Below, in pieces: positions 1 through 8,700 of a stretch of 22,298 nucleotides of DNA. The translations under genes and the position numbers were made by a program. The notes below the pieces were generated by a model. That model did not search any database, had not been told where the DNA came from, and worked only from the letters and a program-made list of their open reading frames with translations. Each line of letters opens with the position of its first letter. Position 1 is the stretch's first letter. Source of the stretch: Coemansia sp. RSA 1804 (taxonomy: Eukaryota; Kickxellomycota; Kickxellomycetes; Kickxellales; Kickxellaceae); contig JANBTH010000287.1 of NCBI GenBank assembly GCA_027578815.1, forward strand, positions 1-22,298. The letters are read 5' to 3'.

Positions 1-1750
1 GAAACAAATAAGCAAATAGGCCGTATCAAATGCGTGCTGTGTTTTGGACTTGCAAAGACACAAAAATCACAGCGCCCTGTCTATTTGCCTCTTTGCGGGA
101 CTAAAGACCTGGGCGACAACTTGCAGGAGCAGCACTAGCAGCAAGAACAACAGCAGATACTGCCCAATGTTTTATTGATTATTTTCTTTCTGTATCCGAC
201 TAGTGCGCCTGTTAGCTTTATTTTTCGTCAGCGCTGCCGTCCCTTCTTTCAGCGAGAACGCGCAAGAGAAAAGGGTGCCGAAAAGGAGGGAGCTAATCAA
301 TAAGTAAGACCAAGAAGTGCAGCACACGAGCTGATAGAAACAACAAACCGGAATGAAACAGAACAAAACAAAACAAAACAAGGAGAAATGTGTTGAACAC
401 GGACGCTTTGACGCAGAGATGGGGGAGAGCAGCAGCGAAATAAAGAGGGAGCTGGCAACAAGCAAAAAGCGGTTTGGTTAATAATACTATGGCATACAGA
501 TTCCAGAAGAGAAGAAGGGAGCGATTTGCTTCCAGGGCGTGTGGTGCGCTGATGGGTGGAGTTTTAATTGCTGGCTCTTCCTGAGCGTTTGTCTGTGTTT
601 TGCCAGCAAGCAAAGCGCAACTTGGAACACCAAAATCTCTATGCGAGAGTGAGAGTGCGTATGCTGGGAGAAAGAAGAGAAATAAACCCTGACCTTGCAG
701 CGCAGCATCTCCAGGTGTAGTGCGCTATAGTGTCCAAGCTGCTGTGATTGGCTGACCTCATTAAAGTACACAGACCGCGGTCAGGGCATAAAACCCCTCG
801 CCTTTGGCTGGCGCAGCGCCGGCGATTACGCGCAGTAGGAAAAGTAAGCAGCAGCGGCAACAGCGTCTCGACATTTCCCATGCTAGACCGCTACTGCTCA
901 TAGGCTTCAAAAGAAGGGACACGATCTATTGCCATCCCCTCTACTGAATCCCCCTCCTCAGTGGCAGAAGCCCACGCTCTGCATTATGCCTTAGCTTGTT
1001 ATTTGGCTCATTGAGTCGGCTCGGTCAGAGATAAAGGATTGTATATGGACTGCGACTAGCCAGCAATCTCTTTTGGCAGCCCGTCTGTTGCGGATATCTG
1101 TGCTCATTTGTTGTGGATATCTAAGCACAGGGCACCTCGAATCGTGCTCTGAAACCCAAATTTAATTTACCTAGATAAAGCTGGGCTCTAGGCCATATTA
1201 TTATTAAGTGTTTATCAATATGTGTATATTATTTCGAATAGCATTTTCCTTCTGTGCTGCGGCAGAGAAAAGCACACATTTGTTTATATTTGCAGTTGCC
1301 CAAGGATGTCAAAAACATTGAGCAGCAATGGTATTATTATTCGAGACAAATCTTCTGGAGAGAAATACTACTTCAATACATTTTCCTCATCTTGCTGCGG
1401 CACAGATATTTCGTATTTTTTATCTTTTTTGTAAGGCTGGCTAAACCGCAGCTGACTATCCTTTTTATCCATCTCTTGATGCTGTTGCTTTTTCAACATT
1501 AGAGCATCTTGAAGACTCGTCTATACGAATATAAAATATATGTATACGCTTTTGCCATCTTGAGCCATCCTGTTTTTTTTTCTTCTTGGTTTATGGATAT
1601 CGTTATCGCATGGGTTTTTCTTTCTACATACGCTTTAATTTACAATCGCTAGCAGCCAGTAACAGCTCTTTTACTCTTCTCTCTTGTCTTTGCGTTGCAT
1701 TTATTGTATTGCCAAAGACCAACTGACCCCTTCTCAATCTTCTCTATTCG
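1..1750. other. Gene-poor left flank and GCN20 upstream region
   Basis: No open frame here resembles a known protein; the frames present are short and of low-complexity composition. The plus strand of roughly 350-880 is rich in A and G, so the minus strand is pyrimidine-rich there. Elsewhere in this window that pattern marks the leader side of genes, so this may be the upstream region of a minus-strand gene lying off the left edge (inference). A short AAAAC-type tandem run lies at 362-381. A pair of 13-base direct repeats with one mismatch lies at 1087-1099 and 1110-1122, with a 7-base inverted repeat at 1098-1104/1124-1130. An A/T-rich TATA-like stretch at about 1530-1542 and a pyrimidine-rich stretch at about 1570-1740 precede GCN20 and probably form its promoter and leader. 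Confidence 0.5.
1593..1726 (+). promoter_or_regulatory. Two overlapping upstream ORFs in the probable GCN20 leader
   Basis: Two ATG-started frames lie just 5' of the GCN20 start. One is 1593-1652 (19 codons plus stop) and the other is 1610-1726 (38 codons plus stop); they are in different frames and overlap. The second stops 24 bases before the main ATG at 1751. They would affect initiation only if transcription starts upstream of about 1590. The TATA-like stretch near 1530 allows this but does not prove it. Confidence 0.35.
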
Positions 1751-4183
1751 ATGCTCAACATCAAGGTTCTTCTTGAAGCGGCTCCTGTTACAGTGCAGGA
1801 GGCTCTTGATCAGGACACGGTTGATTACCTCAACAGCCTGATCGAGGAGGACTCCAGCCCAGAAGCTCTGCGCGATGCAACTGAGCCGTTTCTTGCTGAC
1901 GCAGGGATGAGTGATGCCGACATTGACGCGATGTTTGCCAAACTCTCCATCCATGCCGAGTCCAATGACAATGGTAAGAGCAAAGCGAGCGACGTCCAGA
2001 TTGAGCCCGTTTTGCTGCCTCGTGCACCAGCAGCCCCCAAGGCGGATGCTCTGGTTCCCTTGCCAAAAAGCCCATCGACTCCGGCTCAGAATTTCGGGAC
2101 TTCTGCTCCGTCCAGCCAGTCTAGCGCCAAAAAGCAGCAAGTCGCTGAAAAGACGGGAGCGACAACGACAACGACAGCAGCTGCTACTTCCTCTGAGCCA
2201 AAGAAGACCGCTGCATCTGCCCAGGTAGCTAGGACCCCAGTAATCCAGGCATTCTCCCAGCAGTCGCGCTTCCACACGGAGACGCTTGTCACCATGTCGA
2301 AGGATGTTGACCTGAAGGGCGTTAACGTAATTGTCGACAACCGCGAGCTCATTGTCGATGCTCGTCTGTGGCTAAAGGCCGGGTACCGCTACGGAATGGT
2401 CGGCCGCAACGGTACCGGAAAGTCAACGCTGCTCTCCGTCATCGGCAACGGCTCGCTCGTCGGGTTTCCGGAGAACATCCGCACGCTGTATATCCAGCAG
2501 CTGGATATTCTGGATGTTGGCACCACCGTTATCGACTCTGTGCTTGCTGCCGACGAGCAGCGCGAAAAGCGCATGCGCGACGTCCGGTCGATTGAGGCAG
2601 GACTAAAGACGCCCGACTTGCTGCACGCGGCGCTTGAAGGGTACATCTCGCGACTAGCCAACGAAAAGCTCAATACCGCGCACAAAACCGCAACGCTTCG
2701 CAGCGGCAAGCGCGGCCGAATAGCCCGCGAATCGGCGCTCAAAATGGAGAAAACCGTTCTTTCGGATCTCCGAGCGGGGCTCTATCGTGGCGGCAAAACA
2801 GATGGCGATGTTGCTTCCAACGTGCTCGATACCCTGTACTCGGAGCTTGACCAGATGGATGCTCATTCGGCCGAAGCAAGGGCCCGCGCCATCCTCGACG
2901 GTCTCGACATTGCAACGGAGCAGCAGGACGGTCCAGTCAGTGCGCTTTCTGGAGGCTGGCGCATGCGTGTTGCGCTGGCAAAGGCCATGTTTATCGAGCC
3001 CGACGTCCTCCTGCTCGACGAGTGCACTAACCATCTTGATCTTGCTGCCATTGCGTGGCTACAGGACTATCTTATCTCGCTCGAAGATATCACAATCGTC
3101 TGCGTCTCGCACGACCACGACTTTCTGAATGCCATCTCCCAAGAGATCATCCGTCTCAAGGACAGACAGCTCACCTACCATCCTGGCAACTACGACGAGT
3201 ACGAGCAGACAGAAGATGAGTACCGCAAGAAGAAAGAGCGCCAGTTTGCCGCACTAGAGCGTCGCAGGGAGCATGTCAAAAAGTCCATAGAAAACTTTAC
3301 CAAGCATGCGCGCTCAACGAATGACTCCAAGGTGCTGGGCCAGGTGGCATCGCGCAAGAAGAAGCTTGACCGGCTTGCTGGGCTTGACAAGACCGAGGAC
3401 GGCAAGCGCTTCAAGCTTTCGTACTGGGCTGGATTCCACGAAACGATGCGTCCTGAGCTCAAACTCGAGCGCCAGGAGAAGAGCGTCGACATTAGTTTGC
3501 CGCAGCCCGAGCCATTGCGCAACGCCACGGGCCCGCTGGTTGCGCTGGACGGGGTCTGCTTTGGATACGGCGACCAGCCCAGCGCTATTCTGAAGAACAT
3601 CGATCTAAGCATCATGATGGGCGACCACATTTCAATCATCGGTCTCAACGGCTGCGGCAAGTCGACGCTGGTAAACACCATCCGGGGCAGTCTAATGCCG
3701 ACCAAGGGCAACGTCGAGCGCCATGCGCGCTTGCGAATCGGCCACTTCACGCAGCACCTTGTCGACGAGCTTTCCACCGAGGGTCTCTCAGGACTCAGAG
3801 TGCTGATGAACACCAGCGACGGCGTGAAGGAGAGCGAGGCGCGCAAGTGGCTAGGCTCTTTTGAGCTCAGCGGCGATCTTGCAACGCGGCCGATCCACAC
3901 GCTCAGCGGAGGCCAGCGCGCCCGGATGGCCTTGGCGCTGATGCTCTTCTCGAACCCGCATCTGCTTCTGCTCGATGAGGTGACAAACCACCTTGACATG
4001 CATGCGGTCCAGGGTCTGATCACGGCAATCAACGAGTACGAAGGCACCGTGGTCCTCGTCTCGCACGACCGCCACTTTCTGCGCGAAACCGCCGACTACA
4101 GCTATCTGCTGCAGGACGGCACGCTTACACAGCTGGACGGCGGTGTTGATGAGTATGTGGAGTCCATAGGCATTGGCTTCTGA
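1751..4183 (+). CDS. GCN20: ABC-F ATPase, Gcn20/ABCF3 type
   Basis: Predicted cytosolic, soluble 810-residue twin-ABC protein with no membrane segments, as expected for the ABC-F family. In yeast Gcn20 binds Gcn1 on ribosomes and helps activate the eIF2 kinase Gcn2 during amino-acid starvation. An N-terminal region of about 190 residues, with an acidic start and a Ser/Thr/Ala-rich linker, matches the place of the Gcn1-binding part. The first ATPase has Walker A GRNGTGKS (218-225), signature LSGGW (399-403) and Walker B ending LLLDE (420-424). A Lys/Arg/Glu-rich linker spans about 480-580. The second ATPase has GLNGCGKS (631-638), LSGGQ (718-722) and LLLLDE (738-743). Each Walker B is followed by TNHLD, and a switch His (SHD) follows in both halves. 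The length is close to the family's (yeast about 750). The start is the first ATG in frame after the pyrimidine-rich leader; no introns are needed. Confidence 0.96.
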   Translation: MLNIKVLLEAAPVTVQEALDQDTVDYLNSLIEEDSSPEALRDATEPFLADAGMSDADIDAMFAKLSIHAESNDNGKSKASDVQIEPVLLPRAPAAPKADALVPLPKSPSTPAQNFGTSAPSSQSSAKKQQVAEKTGATTTTTAAATSSEPKKTAASAQVARTPVIQAFSQQSRFHTETLVTMSKDVDLKGVNVIVDNRELIVDARLWLKAGYRYGMVGRNGTGKSTLLSVIGNGSLVGFPENIRTLYIQQLDILDVGTTVIDSVLAADEQREKRMRDVRSIEAGLKTPDLLHAALEGYISRLANEKLNTAHKTATLRSGKRGRIARESALKMEKTVLSDLRAGLYRGGKTDGDVASNVLDTLYSELDQMDAHSAEARARAILDGLDIATEQQDGPVSALSGGWRMRVALAKAMFIEPDVLLLDECTNHLDLAAIAWLQDYLISLEDITIVCVSHDHDFLNAISQEIIRLKDRQLTYHPGNYDEYEQTEDEYRKKKERQFAALERRREHVKKSIENFTKHARSTNDSKVLGQVASRKKKLDRLAGLDKTEDGKRFKLSYWAGFHETMRPELKLERQEKSVDISLPQPEPLRNATGPLVALDGVCFGYGDQPSAILKNIDLSIMMGDHISIIGLNGCGKSTLVNTIRGSLMPTKGNVERHARLRIGHFTQHLVDELSTEGLSGLRVLMNTSDGVKESEARKWLGSFELSGDLATRPIHTLSGGQRARMALALMLFSNPHLLLLDEVTNHLDMHAVQGLITAINEYEGTVVLVSHDRHFLRETADYSYLLQDGTLTQLDGGVDEYVESIGIGF

Positions 4184-4617
4184 CAAGCATTGTGAGTTTT
4201 TGCCCTAACAGCATTGTTGTAGTGTATCTGGGTTTTCAATTGCATCTAGTAAATATTCTCCTTTGATGAACGGGCTGGTACCAACGAGGTTTCGAATCAA
4301 AAGCAGATCCAGCAAATTTTCCCTAAAGTACAATCACGTGCAGAAGATCAGTGTTGATCGTAAATCTGAAATTACCGATCATTTTGTTGCTTATTTATCT
4401 TTTTTCATTCCAAAAAATAACAAGCCCAAGGATATGCATAGAAGAAAGGGTGAAAAATATTTCATTCTGCTGGACGCAAGGGAAAAGGAGTAAAGCAACC
4501 AAATTGACGACAAGATTCGAAAGATTCCTTCCTTCTCCACACTCACTTGCACCTTCTTTTGTCGTTTAAAAAAGATCGCTAATTAAAGCAAGACATTTCC
4601 GGATCCAAAACATCAAA
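4184..4617. promoter_or_regulatory. GCN20 3' flank and S29 upstream region
   Basis: There is no gene here. The interval must contain the end of GCN20 and the promoter of S29, both on the plus strand. A CACGTG E-box palindrome lies at 4335-4340. A pyrimidine-rich tract at about 4525-4567 ends shortly before the S29 ATG, in line with the other leaders in this window. The start context around 4618 (AAAATGG) is a strong eukaryotic initiation context. Confidence 0.45.
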
Positions 4618-5267
4618 ATGGCTCACTCCAACATTTGGTTCTCTCACCCCCGCCGCTACGGAAAGGGCAGCCGCCAGTGCCGCATCTGCACCCACCGTGC
4701 TGGTCTGATCCGCAAGTACGGCCTGGACCTCTGCCGCCAGTGCTTCCGCGAGAACGCCAACGCCATTGGCTTTGAGAAGGTAGACCAGAACTCATATTGC
4801 TCTCTCAGCTTTTTTGAGAGGATAAAATCGACCAGATGCTTTGAACATTTGCTTGGTCGAGCAAGCGAGGAAACCCCTATTTTCCGAACAGGAGACAGGG
4901 CTCGCTTGTAACATTAATGTCTCGATTGAGAGGATTAGATGTAGCCTGACTATGGTGTCATTAGTGCTTTCCTTGCTCGTGTTGTCTTGTTTATGCTGCG
5001 TTGAGCACATTATCTCAATGCTACTTCTAGATCAACACATGCCAGAAGCTGCTGTGGCATACACTGTGCTTCTAGCCAAACAACATAGTCGTCTACATCT
5101 TCTCCTTTCGATGCCACTCTTGCCATTACGCAAAAGAGGAGAATGCGCAATCTCTTCTTCCTTTTCCACATTTGTTGTTATCTTTATGAAACCCCAGGAG
5201 TCGCTGCTGCAAGTACTAATTTGTCATGTAAATAATTTGTTTGCATTTTATTGTGTAGAAGCGCTAA
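4618..5267 (+). CDS. RPS29: 40S ribosomal protein S29 (uS14), two exons
   Basis: Small zinc-binding protein of the 40S head, near the decoding region. Exon 1 (4618-4779) encodes 54 residues that match S29 closely, including WFSHPRRYGKGSRQCRIC and IRKYGLDLCRQCFRE. The four zinc-ligand cysteines are visible as two CxxC pairs: CRIC (21-24) and CRQC (39-42). Family members are about 56 residues and end in GFxK plus two residues. Reading straight on from exon 1 gives an unrelated tail, so an intron is needed. The best model joins AAG at 4777-4779 to AAG CGC TAA at 5259-5267, giving a 56-residue protein ending GFEKKR. Donor GTAGAC is at 4780; acceptor TGTGTAG ends at 5258, with a TACTAAT branch site upstream at 5213-5219. 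The identity is very secure. The tiny last exon is inferred and less certain. Confidence 0.93.
4780..5258 (+). other. Intron of the S29 gene
   Basis: This 479-base intron is the only one the window requires, and it is long for such a compact region. It begins GTAGAC and ends TGTGTAG. A near-perfect yeast-type branch sequence TACTAAT (5213-5219) lies about 40 bases before the acceptor, with a T-rich stretch between. Its first third contains three strong inverted repeats, listed separately. No convincing box C/D pair was found. Confidence 0.75.
4802..4916 (+). other. Row of three stem-loops inside the S29 intron (possible intronic small RNA)
   Basis: Three consecutive perfect inverted repeats are visible. 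Stem 1 pairs CTCTCA (4802-4807) with TGAGAG (4815-4820). Stem 2 pairs TCGACCA (4828-4834) with TGGTCGA (4854-4860). Stem 3 pairs CAAGCGAG (4862-4869) with CTCGCTTG (4901-4908) and can extend inside with CCCT (4875-4878) to AGGG (4897-4900). An ACA lies at 4911-4913, two bases after stem 3. An ANANNA-like ATAAAA lies between stems 1 and 2. Ribosomal-protein introns often host snoRNAs in eukaryotes, so an H/ACA-like RNA is possible. The arrangement is not a canonical hairpin-hinge-hairpin-tail, so no class is assigned. Confidence 0.35.
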
Positions 5268-5732
5268 AAGCCTCCCGTCTTTTTGGAGGGCGGAGAAGAA
5301 GTGGCCGTTGCTATGCGACTTCATTTCCTATCCGCACCTTGTCTTGCTTGGCAGAGCGACCAGATGTTGCTGTTGTACTTGTTGTGCCCAGCATCTGGAA
5401 GCAAGCATAGTGTTCTTTTTTATGGATTTGGCTGGTGGTATGTTTTTCTACATTACTAGGTTTTCCGGCTCTGTTCTATTTTTCAGATACTTTGCAATGC
5501 TACACCTAATATTAACAAAACCAAAATGCAAATACTCCTGAAATGCGTGAAATAATTATCAAAATAAGCACTGCTGAATTGTTCTTTTCAAATTTGAACA
5601 TCTTTGCAAGTAGCGATATATGTTAATATGTTAAATACGGCAATGTTGTATTTTTGAAAGTATAGACGTTGAAAAGCAATAAAAAACTATAAACCTATTG
5701 TGTATAAAAATCTCCATTGTTAGATTTTTCTT
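5268..5732. other. Convergent 3' region between S29 and YME1
   Basis: There is no gene here. S29 (plus) and YME1 (minus) converge, so both 3' untranslated regions should lie here. A short hairpin, CCTCC paired with GGAGG, starts a few bases after the S29 stop (about 5272-5289). A plus-strand AATAAA at 5679-5684 is the clearest poly(A)-like signal, although it would give S29 a 3' UTR of about 400 bases. The distal half is A/T-rich. Confidence 0.4.
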
Positions 5733-8700
5733 TCAACTGCTTTTGGGCTCTGAAAAGACGTCTCGCTTGATCGGAAGACCCTTGACCGCACGCTCAATCT
5801 CCTCCTTGTCCAGCGTTTCGTATTCGACAAGCGCCTTGGCCAGGCGATCCAGCTCCTCGCGATGGTCGCTCAGCAGCTTCATGACACGCTTGTTCGATTC
5901 CTCGTTGAGTGCACGCACCTCGCTATCGATGGTCTGGCGTAGCGTGCTCGAGAGCTTGGATTTGTCGTCGTTGTCGTAGGAAACCATGCCAATCTTCTCG
6001 CTCATGCCAAATTCTGACACCATGGCGGTTGCAACCTTGGTGGCGCGGCGCAGATCGCTTGTGCAGCCGGAAGTAACCTTCTCAAGGCCGTAGACCAGCT
6101 CTTCTGCTGCGCGGCCGCCCATGCACACGTCAAGCTCGGCAAGATACTCGGACTTAGTCACCGACTCTCTGTCGTTCTCGGGCAGCTGTACGGTGACACC
6201 AAGTGCATGGCCGCGAGGCATCACCGTTACCTTGTGGAGCGGCATCGCTCCAGCAGTGTACATGGCCGCAATGGTGTGTCCTCCCTCGTGGTACGCGGTG
6301 GCCAGCTTGTTTTCGGGGGTGATGACTGCAGACTTGCGCTCGCTGCCCATGATGATACGGTCCTTTGCAAAGTCCAGATGCTTGTTGTTGACCTTCTTTG
6401 CGCTCTGCTTTGTCGCCTCAATGGCCGCAATGTTGAGAAGGTTCTGCAGCTCAGCTCCCGAGAACCCAGGCGTACCGCGTGCAACAACGTTGAGATCCAC
6501 ATCGGGCGCAAGCTGGATGCTCTTGGCATGAGTCTTGAGAATCGCCACACGTCCACGCACGTCTGGAAGTGGAACCTGCACAACGCGATCGAAGCGTCCT
6601 GGGCGTGTAAGAGCTGGATCAAGCACCTCGGGGAAATTGGTTGCCGCTATAAATATCACCCCCTCGTTCTGCGCAAAGCCGTCCAAATCGACCAGCAGTT
6701 GGTTGAGTGTCTGTTTTATGCTTGACTGGTCGCGTGTGCTCCGTCTCGATCCAATCGAGTCAATCTCGTCAATAAAGACAATGCTGGGAGAATGCTTCCG
6801 CGCTTCAGAGAAAAGAGCGCGGATCCTGCTGTTGTGTAGGAGCACTGGATTGTTGCCACCAAAGAAGGCCTCGTTGTCGCAGCCACAGAAATCGTAGACA
6901 TATCCGCTGAATGGCACACGTGAAATGCTCTCAATCACCGCCTTCTTGTGCTGTAGCGACTCGCTGGTCACATCTCCAACCGGTACATTGCGTGTTGAGG
7001 ATCCAATTTCCAGTCTCCACATCTCCACATTGCTGCTATCGCCTTTGGTGCTGTCCGATTCGCTGGTGAGCACTGCTTCGATCTTGTGGATTGACGCCAG
7101 CCAGGCAATTTCCCGCAGAAGAGCGCTTTCTGCTGAACGTATAACAGAGCCTGTGCCGCAGCTGAAAGGCTTTGCGCCGCTTCCTGCCAAAAACCCACCC
7201 AAGAATGATCGGAACAGCTCTGACTTAGCGTCCCAAAGAAGCTCAGGAATGTGCTTAGTAGACGAAGGACCGCCGCACTGACGCTCGAAGAGCATTCCAA
7301 TTGGCAGTGGATATGAGAGCGACTTCAAATCATCGTCGTTGGTAGCGATTGCAGGAGGCACACCGAATGTATCCTGCATATCCGTAGAGAACTCGTTCAT
7401 CAGTTCATACTCAGAACTGTCAAAGTCCACACGCATCGACTGGCCTGAGATCTGGCCCCGTGCCGCGTAGATTCCAAACAGCTTGGAAAGCCGAGGCGCA
7501 ACAAATACCTCTTCAGGGATGCCCTGCTCGAGACAGATGTTGCGCATATGTGCGCGCATGTTGCTGTCCATGCTGTGATCCAAAAGAGATACAGGGGCTG
7601 GCACGTGTGTGCTGTTGTTTCTGTCCTTGTAGTTGTTCGTAGCTCCCAAGAACACCTTGGCTGATGTCCCAGGAGATCTGGAATAAGGCAAATCAACCAG
7701 ACTATCGCCCACACAAAGATCCCGTGTTTCCACGGCCTTGACACCATCTGGAGTGCGGATGAAGACGCTGTGGTCGCCGGTCGTGCGAACAGTATCGCCC
7801 ATAAACTTTATCTCGTATATTTCGTTGACCTTGTGACGGTAGACCTGACGTACGGTCTTCCACGCGCAGCCATCCAGCTTTCCATCACCATTGTACCCAA
7901 GTGTCTGGATGCCATCCGCTGGAACAACATATCCTTCATGGGAGTCTGGGTAGTAGCCGTCAATGTAGTCGCCAATAGGCACCAGCCTGGTTCCATCATG
8001 GTCTTTCACAAGGACCATCGTGTCCCCAGTAACAGAGGCACCGACACCAACGTACATTTCGTCAAACTCGCTGCCACTCATGAAAAAGAAAGGAACACCG
8101 GCCTCTCCAGCAACCGCCCGAGCCAAGAGCGTCTTTCCTGTACCAGGAGGACCCGTTAACAGCACGCCCTTTGGAAGTCTGCCTCCGATCTCCAAAAAGT
8201 CCTTTGGGTTCTTGAGAAAGTCAACCAGATCCTGCAGCTCCTCCTTCGCCTCCTCGCACCCTTGAACGTCAGCAAAACGGACATCGGTTGTTGCTGCCTT
8301 TGGGACAACGTCCCCTGTCTTTGTCACCGCCTTCGCAAGACTTGACTCAAACATTATATTCGTAACGGTGAGGATGCAGAATGCGTATATGACAGTGCTG
8401 AGGACCCATCTGACCGCATTCCAAACAACAGACTGCTGCGACTGCTGTAGTACGACATGAACAGGTGAGTTGGAGGTACCGGCGCCCTTCTTGTCTTTTC
8501 TTTCAAAAAGATTATTCTCGCCGGATATCTGGTTGATTATGCCATCCTCCAAAGCTTGCTTGTTACCGTCATTTGAAGCATCGGCGTGAGTCCCTCCTTC
8601 CTTCACAATGCTATCAACAGCTCTAGAGGTTGACAGTGCTTGAACAAGCTTTTCAATGCCATGAGCTCCGCTAGAACCAGTAAGCTGTGCAACAAGTCGA

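Noticed and set aside
172..881. Several 80-106-codon minus-strand frames near the left end
   Set aside because: They overlap each other in different frames, have low-complexity composition and match no known family.
1649..2275. A 208-codon minus-strand frame over the start of GCN20
   Set aside because: It is antisense to a clear GCN20 coding region and its composition reflects the complementary strand of that gene.
3190..4047. A 285-codon minus-strand frame inside GCN20
   Set aside because: It is a Ser/Arg-rich antisense shadow of the ABC-F coding sequence, with no recognisable domain.
4280..4305. A tRNA B-box-like GGTTTCGAATC
   Set aside because: It has one extra base relative to the consensus, and no A box or cloverleaf could be formed around it.
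4841..5410. A 189-codon plus-strand frame across the S29 intron and beyond
   Set aside because: It begins at a non-ATG codon, has no family resemblance and overlaps an intron supported by branch and splice sites.
6207..6725. A 172-codon plus-strand frame opposite YME1
   Set aside because: It lies entirely antisense to the protease domain and has no independent support.
6831..8036. The Yme1 insertion as an unspliced intron
   Set aside because: It stays in frame for 402 codons with no stop and carries ordered intein motifs at both ends; an intron would not be expected to do so.
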